A stretch of DNA of 64,000 bases. It comes from Silicimonas sp. (GTDB taxonomy: Bacteria; Pseudomonadota; Alphaproteobacteria; Rhodobacterales; Rhodobacteraceae). The translations under genes were made by a program, and so were the position numbers. The notes beneath the pieces are model-generated. The model was not told the DNA's origin. It saw only the letters and a list, made by a program, of their open reading frames with translations, and made no database searches. Every line of letters starts with the position of its first letter. Position 1 is the first letter of the stretch. This document shows, piece after piece, positions 17,852 to 27,800 of this stretch. The stretch lies in assembly GCA_022826205.1 (NCBI GenBank), contig JAJDVJ010000136.1:1-64000 (forward strand). Reading direction: 5' to 3'.

Positions 17852-18845
17852 GGTGTACTTGCCGCCGGATGATTTCGATGGAATGGGCCCGAAGAACTTT
17901 GAGGGCGCGGCGGACTTCCTAGAGCTGACAGCATTCTTCGCTGATGAGCAATACGCGCTGACTCAATCGATCGTCGATGCACTAGAACTGGCTGCCGATG
18001 ATGACTTCAGTTCCGTTGAAGAGGAAATTGCCAAGCGGGAAGAGGTAGCGTCTGCGGCTGCCTTGGTCGTTTCCGGCCGACTGAGAGCGTTGATGGGAGC
18101 GTATCCGTTCAGTATTTCCCCTGACGGACGGGTTGTTTCGTGTGAAATTCACGCGCTGAACCACGGTCAGGCGGCATATCTCATCTCCTTGGTTCTATCG
18201 AATCTCCGCGCGGTCACGCCGTTGCTCGATGGTACGGGCATGCATCCTACCAATACGGAAGTCGTCTCTCTGCGACAGTACTTTCAATATTTTGCGACTG
18301 CTGCATTGGCTGCGGAAGTTGGCGGGCAGGCTTGGTCTTTCGGCTTTCCCCGGCCTGACCGCTCCGGTTTCCTGTCGAAGCTCGAAGAGGTATGGGCGGT
18401 CCTGAAGGACGGAACGGTTGGGCCCGAGGAAGGCGAGGTTCCGCTATCCCCAAAAGACGATGAAATCGACGTTTTTGCCAGCAGAGTACACGCTGACGGT
18501 CTTCCCGGTTTTCTGTTTGCGGCAGCCCAGGTCGCGACTGGAGCAAATTGGCGTACGAAGTCCCTTCGCAATCATCTCGATCACGTTTTTTTCCAAAGAT
18601 GGTTCAAGAGGCAGCCAGCTACGCCGCCGCTGCCTTATCACATTGTACCTTTCGCTCTGCCTGAGACGGGATTCCGTGACCACGTAAGAAGCCTTGGCAA
18701 CGTGCTTCATCGGCTTCGCGTTCCGCTCCGAGTGGAGCAGGCCAGAAAGTTACACGAACAGGGCATCCAGATTGAGGCGTACGACCAACTTGATGGTGCT
18801 CTGGAATGGGTAAGCCAGTATGCGTCACGGGAACCTTCTCCTTGA
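17841..18845 (+). CDS. Candidate PD-(D/E)XK restriction endonuclease (cassette gene 2)
   Basis: A 334-aa protein. Residues 1-200 are helical and unassigned. Around residues 203-242 is KDDEIDVFASRVHADGLPG, then AQVATGANWRTKS. The arrangement D-x(n)-D-x-PG-x(n)-Q-x(3)-G-x-NW-x(2)-K resembles the active site of several restriction endonucleases, in which DGxPG and QxxxG…W…K surround the metal site. I infer a nuclease from this block and from the neighbouring DNA methyltransferase; no catalytic demonstration is possible here. Its start overlaps the ParB-like gene by 11 bp and its end overlaps the methyltransferase fragment by 26 bp. Confidence 0.55.
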   Translation: MPVKVYLPPDDFDGMGPKNFEGAADFLELTAFFADEQYALTQSIVDALELAADDDFSSVEEEIAKREEVASAAALVVSGRLRALMGAYPFSISPDGRVVSCEIHALNHGQAAYLISLVLSNLRAVTPLLDGTGMHPTNTEVVSLRQYFQYFATAALAAEVGGQAWSFGFPRPDRSGFLSKLEEVWAVLKDGTVGPEEGEVPLSPKDDEIDVFASRVHADGLPGFLFAAAQVATGANWRTKSLRNHLDHVFFQRWFKRQPATPPLPYHIVPFALPETGFRDHVRSLGNVLHRLRVPLRVEQARKLHEQGIQIEAYDQLDGALEWVSQYASREPSP

Positions 18846-19107
18846 GACACAGGCTTCACTCCATGTGTCCATACTTCGCGATGTTCCCATAGCGTCTGTC
18901 GAGAAACACCTCGCAGCCTCTCGGTACAATGGCATTACATTCGATCCATTCTGCGGGCGTGGAACCACAGTATTTGAAAGCCTGTTTCAAAGTCGTGATG
19001 CGGCTGACGGTGCCATTCATCCAGTCGCTGTCGGCGTTTCCGGTGCCAATCGCTCCAGCGTGACGGGCACCATCACATCCCGCAGCACATCCCTCTCCTT
19101 CGGCTGA
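18820..19107 (+). pseudogene. Truncated DNA methyltransferase (cassette gene 3)
   Basis: ATG 18820 lies inside the end of the nuclease gene. The frame contains ITFDPFCGRGTTVFESLFQSRDA, the SAM-binding motif I (DPFxGxGT) of beta-class N4-cytosine/N6-adenine methyltransferases with its following helix. After about residue 66 the sequence becomes unrelated (SGANRSSVTGTITS) and stops at 19107. The catalytic (D/N/S)PP(Y/W) motif is missing, so it cannot methylate. The break at about 19010 is a deletion or recombination junction; the reverse strand from there to 19164 reads like the tail of another unidentified gene. Confidence 0.7.
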
Positions 19108-19164
19108 CAGGATCTGTCCAGTACAGCATGATAGAATTCCTCCCAGCCCTGGCGTTCGGCTTGA

Positions 19165-20004
19165 TCAGTCTTTGCTCCCGGTTCCCTCTATTCGCTGAAG
19201 TTTGGCGCGTAGTGCGTCCTCGAACTCTTGCCGTTTGATGGCTTCGGCGGAAAGCAGTTTGTCACTGGACGCTTCAAGCGAGAGGACTTCCCAATGATGC
19301 TCCACAAGCCGGTAATCATCAGTGATCCGAGGGACAAGCCAAACGATGTCGCCATCGTTCAGATCATTCGACGGCTCATCCGACGGGCCGCCAATGGCCT
19401 CAAAGAATGGCCGATCAACGGCAACGGCAAGCTTGGTTCCCCATCGCCGCAATGTTGGTCCCTTTACCTGAAGTTGCGGCATCAGGCGTTTCGCGCTTGA
19501 CGAACGCCAGTCAGGTCGGCGAACCGCTGTCGGTTCCGGCGGCATGGCGTCCGTGCTGTCGCGCAATAGCTCGAAGTCTGCAGGCATTCCGTTCCCGGAA
19601 AAATACACGGCCTGAATCTCCAACCCGAACCATGAACTGGCATCGCCGTCACGAGCGACGACAAGATCAACCCGTCCTGCCGACCGGCCCGTTGAAGGCG
19701 AACGCATGAATGGAACTTCGGGTGCCAGATACACATCAGGGAATCCCACGATGCGCGCCAACCAAGACGGCAGCAAGTCTTCCTCGGCAAAGCGGCTTGG
19801 ACAGGTTATGACAGGCTGACCATCGCCGGACTGGATGGAACATACGCCTCCGCGTTTTCTGCAGGCCGGACCACCACGCTGAAAGGGGCACGGCGGTGCC
19901 GGATCTTGTCGCAATGCACATCGAGCCAATGTCTGCCGTTCGCTTGCTGCCAACGACGTGAATGGCCGGCCAAACCACTCCGCAATGCTGTAACGCGGGC
20001 TCAT
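19165..20004 (-). CDS. NotI-like type II restriction endonuclease
   Basis: A 279-aa protein. Residues 1-60 carry cysteines at 29, 39, 48 and 55 (LARCALRQ, PPCPFQ, PACRKR, GVCSIQ), the pattern of the Cys4 iron-binding fold in NotI. The PD-(D/E)XK variant follows: Asp113 in GRVDLVVARDG and E129-x-Q131 in WFGLEIQAVYF. NotI likewise uses D and ExQ. Length is shorter than NotI (about 380 aa), so the recognition part may differ. It overlaps by 4 bp the end of the upstream adenine methylase gene, forming a compact restriction-modification operon. Recognition sequence cannot be inferred, although an adenine methylase partner suggests it is not GCGGCCGC. Confidence 0.82.
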   Translation of the reverse strand: MSPRYSIAEWFGRPFTSLAASERQTLARCALRQDPAPPCPFQRGGPACRKRGGVCSIQSGDGQPVITCPSRFAEEDLLPSWLARIVGFPDVYLAPEVPFMRSPSTGRSAGRVDLVVARDGDASSWFGLEIQAVYFSGNGMPADFELLRDSTDAMPPEPTAVRRPDWRSSSAKRLMPQLQVKGPTLRRWGTKLAVAVDRPFFEAIGGPSDEPSNDLNDGDIVWLVPRITDDYRLVEHHWEVLSLEASSDKLLSAEAIKRQEFEDALRAKLQRIEGTGSKD

Positions 20005-20882
20005 GCGAACAAGGATTCACTGGTGATGACCAACTCCGGAATCCGGTTATGGTGCGTGTTCTTCATGGTGAGGCTGACTGCCTCGAAATCGTAATTCTTC
20101 ACGAGTGCCACGATCTCCGGAGCGGCGTCATATGTCATCAGGAAGTTGGAATTGTGTTCGTCCAACAAACGGAACAAGGCCGCATGATCAATTTCTGAAT
20201 GTTGATACAATCGGTTTCCGGCCCGCTTCCCACCTAATGCCGTGTATGGCGGGTCGAGGAACACGGCGGCCCTGCGTCCCCATCCTTCCAAGAGAACAGG
20301 CAATAATTTCATGCCGTCGCCTTCCATGAACATGAGGCTGTCCGAATACTCGGAGATGGCCGAAAGCCTGGATGTCAGAGTTTCGGGATACCATCGAGAC
20401 GCCACGCCCTTGCCGTTTTCGCCTTTGCGGCTGAACGACGCACCCGGTGCAAGGATGCCGCCGCGTCTGGTCCGGTTTAGAACCAACGTTCGGAATCCGT
20501 GCTCTTCAACAGTGCGGGGAATCCTGTCAACCAGTTCGACAAGGTTCTCATACGTGGGATCGAACTTTTTGATCCATTCGCTCAACGTGGCTCCGCTTTC
20601 AAATGCGGATCGCCAGAATGCCGCGACATCCCGGTCAATTTCCACCATCACGGCCGACGGAACCAAGCCCTCCATGACGCCCGTCAAGGACACAATGGCA
20701 CCGCCCGCGAACGGCTCAATCAGCACTTCCGGTGTTGTCTTGGCCAACCATTCCCGTATGTGAGGGACCAACCACGTCTTGCCACCCGGATACCGGAGCG
20801 GGCTGCGTTGCGGAACTGTCGCGACGTTGACGACCGGAACACGAGATGGCGGGAACGAAGCGATGGCGGCATGGTGAGTCAT
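20001..20882 (-). CDS. D12-class N6-adenine DNA methyltransferase (Dam-like), partner of the NotI-like enzyme
   Basis: A 293-aa protein with the D12 hallmark LRYPGGKTWLV at about residue 28 and EPFAGGAIVSLTG near 58 (motif I FxGGG type). FLDPPYTALGGKRAGN lies near 205-220 (motif IV DPPY). Length and order match Dam/M.DpnII-type N6-adenine methylases. Its ATG overlaps the TGA of a truncated IS1595 transposase frame (ATGA), so translation may now be coupled to the transposase remnant. The next gene, the NotI-like nuclease, overlaps by 4 bp. The pair should methylate and cleave the same site. Confidence 0.88.
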   Translation of the reverse strand: MTHHAAIASFPPSRVPVVNVATVPQRSPLRYPGGKTWLVPHIREWLAKTTPEVLIEPFAGGAIVSLTGVMEGLVPSAVMVEIDRDVAAFWRSAFESGATLSEWIKKFDPTYENLVELVDRIPRTVEEHGFRTLVLNRTRRGGILAPGASFSRKGENGKGVASRWYPETLTSRLSAISEYSDSLMFMEGDGMKLLPVLLEGWGRRAAVFLDPPYTALGGKRAGNRLYQHSEIDHAALFRLLDEHNSNFLMTYDAAPEIVALVKNYDFEAVSLTMKNTHHNRIPELVITSESLFA

Positions 20883-21514
20883 GCCCCCGCCCCTGACAGC
20901 ACGGGGTTGACCGCAATCAAGTCGCGATGGCGAGGCCGCTTCCCGGTCATGCCGACGACTAGGCCTTCCATCTGGTCCTCGGTACCCGCCTCGCGGATTT
21001 CGTAGCGACCGGCTTTCGGCTTCTTGTCCCGATGCTTGTTCTTCTCAAGCCCGCCAATGTAGGTTTCCTCCGCTGCCACCGGGCCCATGAACGGCAGGTT
21101 GACGCCATCATCCTCAGGCGCCTCCCGCAGTCGCTTTGCAAGATGCCAAGCCGACTTCCGTGTGTTCGCCAAGCCGCGGTGCAGGTTCATGTTCGAAACG
21201 CACTTGAGACAGTTTGACATGAGATACATGGCGATTGGCCATATCTGGCATCCGAGATTGGATGCTTCCATGCAGGATTCGGTGCGCACTGATAACCGCT
21301 TGCGGCATGCGCGCTCTCGGCAGCGTACCAGCAGTGTCTTGTGTGCGGCATCCGACTGGACCCTTACCGATTCGCAGTGCGGGCAGTGCAGACCTTCCGG
21401 CCAACACTGCTGGACAAACCACTCTTCGGCGGCGGCGTCGGTCGGGAGCAACGTGAATAGCTTCACGAAGCTGATGCCTTCCCGGCTGTGCTTGCCCGAT
21501 GCCTCGTACGCCAT
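20879..21514 (-). pseudogene. IS1595-family transposase, C-terminally truncated
   Basis: The frame begins with a zinc-ribbon segment (GLHCPHCESVRVQ, then LVRCRERACRKRLS). It continues with SCMEASNLGCQIWPIAMYLM, HLAKRLREAPE, FMGPVAAEETYIGG and EKNKHRDKKPKAGR, all typical of IS1595/ISXO2-like DDE transposases in order. The family's remaining 90 or so residues, with the second Asp and the final catalytic residue, are absent; the frame ends LSGAGA where the adenine methylase begins. It is therefore dead but still open, and it may supply the promoter and ribosome entry for the restriction-modification pair. A small palindrome with GGGG and CCCC ends lies upstream at 21577-21601. Confidence 0.8.
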
Positions 21515-21737
21515 GATTCGCCTCCTTGCCTAGGTTGCTATTGAATCTCTTTGCCGGCGTCGAATCAACAAGATTTGGGGCATGATCGTATATGATTCCC
21601 CAAAATTTGGGATCTGGATGGCGACATTTTGACGAATTTTCTTCTGGAGAGACCGCGCTTCAGGGGCGTACGACGCGGCATCTTGGAGCCAACCGGTTCT
21701 CCAATTGTAAGGAGTTTGGAGCGGTCAATCCCAGCCA

Positions 21738-21805
21738 GGGAAGCACCAATATCACGGTTAGTGTCGGCTTACACGCCGACACTAACCGTGATATTGGTGC
21801 TTCCC
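21738..21805. repeat. Perfect inverted repeat, 31-bp arms with 6-bp loop
   Basis: Bases 21738-21768 are the exact reverse complement of 21775-21805, separated by TTACAC. The arms begin GGGAAGCACCAATATC. No T-tract follows, so it is not a classic rho-independent terminator. It sits 53 bp beyond the stop of the giant ATPase gene, at the border between the defence operon and the IS1595-linked block. The perfect symmetry suggests two abutting element ends or a recently formed palindrome. The rest of 21515-21858 holds no gene I can support. Confidence 0.9.
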
Positions 21806-21858
21806 CGGAAGTCATGTACAGCGGACAGGCAGGACCTCCGCAGCATCCTGCTCCATCA

Positions 21859-24800
21859 TCACTCTTCGCGGTGCCGACGCACCATCCATCCGAATGCGGA
21901 AACCCGGATCCTCTGACGCCTGGCGCTCCAGTTCGCGAGCAGGCCCGTCGCCACGAGGTCCGGGCCAAGCGTCAAGAGATCGTTCCCGGTCTGCTCCCGC
22001 ACGAGCTCGTTGACGAAGGAATACATCTCCGGATCGTCGGCATCCTCGATCACTTCGATGGCGGAGCCCAGCACCCCCTCGATCAGCTCTTCGGGCAGGG
22101 TCACGCCGGACGCCCATTCCGAGAACACCGCATCGGTATCGTCGCCATTGTGAATCGCCTGGATCAGTTCGATGATGTCGGAGGGAATTCCGCCGGTCTG
22201 CTCCAAGATCGGCTGGCGTAGCTTGCGCTGATCGAGATCCGTGTACTCCATGTTGTGGAGGTGGATACGGATCATCTCCTCGCCCCAGGGCCGCAGGAGC
22301 TCGGAGACCTTCCCACGCCGGGCCGCGATCTCGCGCATGTCCGGATTCGCGGCGTCGAGAATGAAGAGGAGCAGTATTGCGCGGGCGGTGTCGAGCAGGT
22401 CCCCGCTCTGCTCGAGCCGGGAAATCTCGTCCTTCGCTTCGCGGGCGGTGGCGGGGCGGCGAACAATCACCCGCACCGACTTCCCGCCAGCGATCGGGCG
22501 ATCCAGCGCCCTGCGCAGCTCACGAGCACTGTCGACGGTCACCACATCGACGCTGATTGCCCGGTCCTGGGCCAGCTGTTTCATGTCAGCGAGCCGCTTC
22601 ATAGCCTGGCCGACCTTTCCGAGTCCCAGCATCTCCAAGCCGCAAACGATCCGGACCGGGCTCAGCGAATCTCCAGTATCGAGCAGTCGCTCGATCTGGA
22701 GATCGGTAAGTGGTGCGTAGGGCCAGTTCTGCTGGGACGTGCCCGACACTCGGCCGACCGGGTCGTAGCGGCGGCGATAAAGGGCACGGTCGTAGTGGAG
22801 CGTCGGGTCAACCTCCTCAAGCTGGTGAAGCGCCTGGACGATGTCCTCCCAGGTCCCCAGCATTGCCGCAACCTGCCGACTCCGCAGGACGTATGCCGGA
22901 CGGCTTGTTCCCGGCGGGATCACCCTTCCGAGCACGCCGAGATCGACGAGCTCGTCGAGCAGGACCTCGAAGGCCGCCAGAGTCGGCAGCTCGGTCGTTT
23001 TGGGCCAGAAATCCTTCGTGTACTCGAGCAGTTCGGCGGCGTCGAAACCGGAGATCCGAGCCTTGTGCTCCTCGCCCTCGGCATTGCGGAAGGCGAGTGT
23101 GTAAGCCACCAGCGCATAGCGCGGATCCAGGTTCAGCGTGAGCTGGAACTTTTCGCGCACGCGCGCCTCGATCAGGCCAAAGCCGCGATGCGAGAATAGC
23201 TCGTCCGTCGGGATCACCCAGAGGGGGCCATCCTTGGGTAGGCGGTAGGACTTGCCGCTGCCCACCCCGTGGAGCGTTGCAAGCAGGCCCTTGGCGTATT
23301 CCTGAACCAAGCTTGGGTAGTAATTTGCCCAAGCCAGGATTTCCTCGACCGCCTCCTGGTTCTCGAAGCGAAACCCGGCCGCACGCATCGGGACCACCAC
23401 GAGGTCATGTGCGGCGCGCTTGTCGTCGGCGTTCTTGTTGAGTGGGCCGATGCAGATCGGCTCGCCGAGATGCGCCAGCGGCGAGTTCGGCTGTCGATGC
23501 ATCCGCTTGACGTTGTGCAGGCCCGCGAAGACCACTTTGAAGGCACGCCCGGTGGCCTCCATCAGCGACTTGAGCACGCTCAGTTCCGGGTAGCCTTTCT
23601 TGGTGTCGGCCGTCATGAAGTTGTCCGCCTCGTCAAACATGCAGACCACCTGGCCACCGGGATTCTCGTCGAGCCAGGCCCGGATGTCCCGGGGCACGGT
23701 CTCAGCGTCCCTGCTTGCCTTGCCCACCACTCCGTGTTCGCTCAGCATTGCATTCAGATGACTCCAGATCATCGAAATATTCTCCGCGTCCCCGAGGGAC
23801 TTGCGCTCGAGAACCTTGACGATGCGCTTTTCCTCCGGCGAATGACGCGTGCGTGCGACATGGGCCAGCAGCGCTGACTTGCCGAGCTGACGCCCGCCAT
23901 AGACCAAGCAACCATCGGCCGACTTCGACATGATCGAGCGAATCTCGGCATCCCGCCCGAAGAACATCTCCGGCGGCAGACGCCCGGCATCTGTGGTATA
24001 GGGCTCGACCCGACCGTAAGGCAGGCCACATTCGAAAATGGTCCGAGCTCGCGTCTCCCGACGGGTCGCCGCGAAGGCGACCAGCGCCTCGTCGATGAAG
24101 AGTGCCGGGATCGCGTTCGTGCGCATCCGTTCTGCGAACTCGTGGCGTCGCGCGAGATCTGCATTGCCAAACGCCAGCACCATGGTCGGCATCTCGGATT
24201 CCACGGCTTTCTGGATCGCCTCGGGCAAGGTGTCCGGCCCAAGAAGGAGCACTTTGTACCCACTGATTGCCTTCGATCCGAAGGTCGGCGGCAGGAACCA
24301 CCCGTCGGAGGTGATGCGGCCCGCGAGCTTCATCTCCCAAGTCTTGCCGCGACCGATCCGGGCCAGATCGCTCACACGGACATTCTCGAAGCCGATGTCC
24401 TCGAAGAACTGCCGGATCTTCGCGCTTGCAGGCCTGCCGCCTTTCAGAGAGGTCTTGATCTCACGGTAGAGTTGGATCAATGCCAGGGCTGACGGGCGGC
24501 GATCCTCCTCGGTGGCAAGGAGGCCATCCCCGGCGATGGCCACCTCGTAGTCGGACATGTTTTTCGGCCAGTCCGGCTCGGCGGTGGCGTTGACAAAACG
24601 GGGCGTGAAAGCACCGACCATCCCTTCCAGGTCGATCTCGAAGCTTGCGACCGACTGGCCGTCGCGCAGCTGGGCAATCCGATCCTCGATGGCTTCAATC
24701 GCAAGAGCGTCGAGTTTACCGAGAAGCGCGTCTGCCGCCTCCGCGTTCTCACTGTTGCGATAGTTGGGTATCCGCCGTAACTGGTCCTCGCGGATCCGCG

Positions 24801-27800
24801 CCTCGACCTCCTCGGCCAGCGCGTCTGTCTCTGTGACCTGGCCGGGGAGTTCGTCGAGGTCCTCGACTTCCGCGCCTTTCTCGATTTTCGCGAGGCGATC
24901 CAGGGTCGTCTCACACCAGGCAAGCCAGCTGGCAATGTGTTCCTGAGAATTGTAGTCGAGCTTGGCGAGTGTCTTCAGCCGCCGCTCGCGCTCCTCGACG
25001 ACGCCGCACCATTCGCCCACGAACGCCGCAATTGCGCCGCGTAACTGGTCTGAGCGATCGAAACGGTTCCGTTCCATCAGCCGCGTCGCCGTCTCGAATG
25101 CGCCGTCCTTGCAGGCCCGCGTGAAAGCATCCTCCGGTTCGGCAATCCCGTCCTGCACCAAGACGGAGCGCAGGTCGCGCAGGTCACCATCGGTGCTGTT
25201 GAGATCCCGGCGGGCCTCAACCGGAAGCAGGTCCCGCTCGGCCGCCAGAGCCTCGGCGATGGTCGGGAAACGACCCACGTCGTCACCTTTGAGAACGGAC
25301 AAGGCCTCCTCGAGCCGGGAGGCGATCCAGGTGGCCATCGCTGGCTCGAGGCCATCGCCTTCCTTTGCTATCCCGGCGAGGCCGTTTCTGGCTTTCTCGA
25401 TTCGGGAGACCAGGTTTTGCACCATGCCGCGGAAGCGCTCATCGGTCCCCATTCCGCCTGCACCTCCCCGCGTCGTCGCAACGAGCCAGCTTTCGAGAAG
25501 CGCGCGGGCTTCCCCGAAGTGGCGGTCGAGATACTCGATCCCCTTGGAATGGAGCCGGGCCGACCGGCCGGCGCCTGCGGCATACTCGATCGACAGATCC
25601 TTGATCGCGGTCTCATCGCGGATTGCCTCCAGCGCCGATTGGACCAGCTCTTTCGCGCTCTTCTTGCCCGCCATTATCGCGGCGTTCGCTGCGCCGACCG
25701 GCCCGGAGCTGGAGGCCAGATGATGCATGAATTGGGTCGCGAAGCTCCAGCGCGACTGCTTGCGCTGCGTGATCTCGCACCATTGTGCAAGGTTCTTTGC
25801 CAAGCGTGTGCGCAGCGGGGTGTGCGGACCGCCCGCGAGCCCGGCGAGGACGTCGGGCTCCGGCGGGAAGTCATAGGGCAGCCCCGTGATCGCATCGGCC
25901 ACTTCCTGAAGGTGCTTGCCGAGGCGTCCGCTGCAGAGATCCGGCAGATGCTGGCGCGCCGTCATGTCATGCTGGGTGATGGCCGAAATCAGCGTAGCAC
26001 CGAAGAGCAGAATGGAGCCGGCATCGCTGCGGGCGCCCGAGAGGGCCTGCTGCGTTTGGTCGGCAAACTCCGCGCTGTCCGCCCCATAATCGCGGTGCGG
26101 AATCCGCGAGGCCGCAGCCACGCGCAGGATCCGGCTCCCGACAGGCCAACGCGCGCCCGTCCGCTCGATCGCCTCTGCCGTGTCCGCGGCGATGCCCATG
26201 AGGTCGCGTCGGACCAGCTCGGCCAGTGCACTTCCCGGGACAGCCGGTGTGCGCAGCGGCTCTGCCTTCTCGACCTCTTGCGTCGCACCTTCCGCCGCGG
26301 CGGCAGAAATTTCATCCGCTGCGGGCACGGCATCACCGGTGGCTTCGACGGACGCATCTGTGAGCTCGATTTCCTCCGGCACCTCGACTACCTGGTCATC
26401 ACTGGTGCCGTGCGCGGTTTCGGCGGCGTCCTCATCCACGGGCGCGTCTGCACTGTCCGTGGCCGCGATCGTATCTTCCGCAGCCTCCTCCGCATCATCT
26501 GCGGACGGCGCCGGGACCGCCGCGGTCGCGGAATCCTCAGCACTCTCTCCGCTGCCTGCCTCCGCCTCGTCGCCGACGTCGGTCTCCAGCCGGTCATCGT
26601 CGAGCCCTGCCGCCGTGCGCAGCGGCGCGGCGACGTCTTCGCGGGACACGACCCGACCTGCGACCACCCCCTGGAGGGCATCAAGGGCCTCCCCGAGCAC
26701 GGCTGCGGCCACGTCGCTGGCCTCCTGGGCCTCGGTAGCCCGCGGCGCAAGCTCGGGAAGCTCGTCGTAACGACGCTCCGCCGTCGCCTCCGCCACCTTT
26801 GCATGGGCTGCATCGCTCTCCTCGGTGGCTCTCCGGGCCTGCGCGGACAAGGTTTCGGCATGCGAGACCAGCATCCAGACCCATCCCTCTCTCAGTGTCT
26901 CCGCCGTTTCCTCTGCGAGGCTTTCCTCGTCCACCTCGATCCCGAGCCCCGTGAGGCTATCGATGACGAATTCCAGTTCCATGCCCGAAAGCGCCCTCGC
27001 CCCCTCGGCCGCGATGGCAGCGAGATCGGAAACGAGGCGGAAGTCCTCCGTGCTCCTGGACTCGTTCGACACCGCCCCGAGCACTTCGAGAGTTCGGGCG
27101 AGAAGATCCATCTCGGTCAATCCGAGATCGCTGCGATCCTCGTAGAGTCTTGCCAGAAAATGCCCGAAACTCCGCCAACCGCCATGCTCGGAGCAGAATT
27201 CAAAAAACTCCCGCGCAACCTCCTCCAGCGTGCTGCGCCCGACGAGCAAATCATAGAGGATGTCCATGCTCTTTTCATTGTTGTCGATCTTGCTGTAGTA
27301 CTGCTGGATCGCGCATTCGAAGAATGCGGCGACTGCGATGTCGGCTGAGAGCGGCGGCTCTCCCACGAGTTCCGGGAGACGTTCCTGGAGGCCCGGGTTA
27401 TTCTTGAGCCTTAGCTTGCGCAGCGGCAATTTCGAGATGACCCGGCGTAGACCTTCGCCGGAATGCCGGGAACGGCGACGCTTCTTGGACAGGCGAGCCT
27501 GGGCCACGTCCACCTCGACCATCGGCAGGATCCAGGCCTCGCCCTCGGCCTTGTCGAGCAAGCGGTCATAGAAGGCGTGATGGTCCTTGGGATCGATTTC
27601 CATGTGGAAGAGCTGGACGAGCGCCTTGATGTCGCGCTGCGTGAGAAAGCCCTTCTCGACCAGGAAATCGACCGCGTCCGGTGCGATCTCGCGCAAGGGG
27701 AAGGTCTCGCAGGCATCGCCGACTTCCCAGTCCTCCTCGTTCCACGACGCGAACCTCGACAGGCAGGGATGGACCTCGAATGACGCGTCTTCGATCTCCG

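Noticed and set aside
21577-21601. GGGG...CCCC palindrome upstream of the IS1595 remnant
   Set aside because: Could be a terminal repeat remnant but has mismatches and no partner at the other end, so it is not called as a feature.
25417-27348. Long plus-strand frame (643 aa) inside the giant ATPase gene
   Set aside because: It is the antisense shadow of the GC-rich minus-strand gene; composition (Arg, Gly, His rich) and absence of motifs argue against coding.
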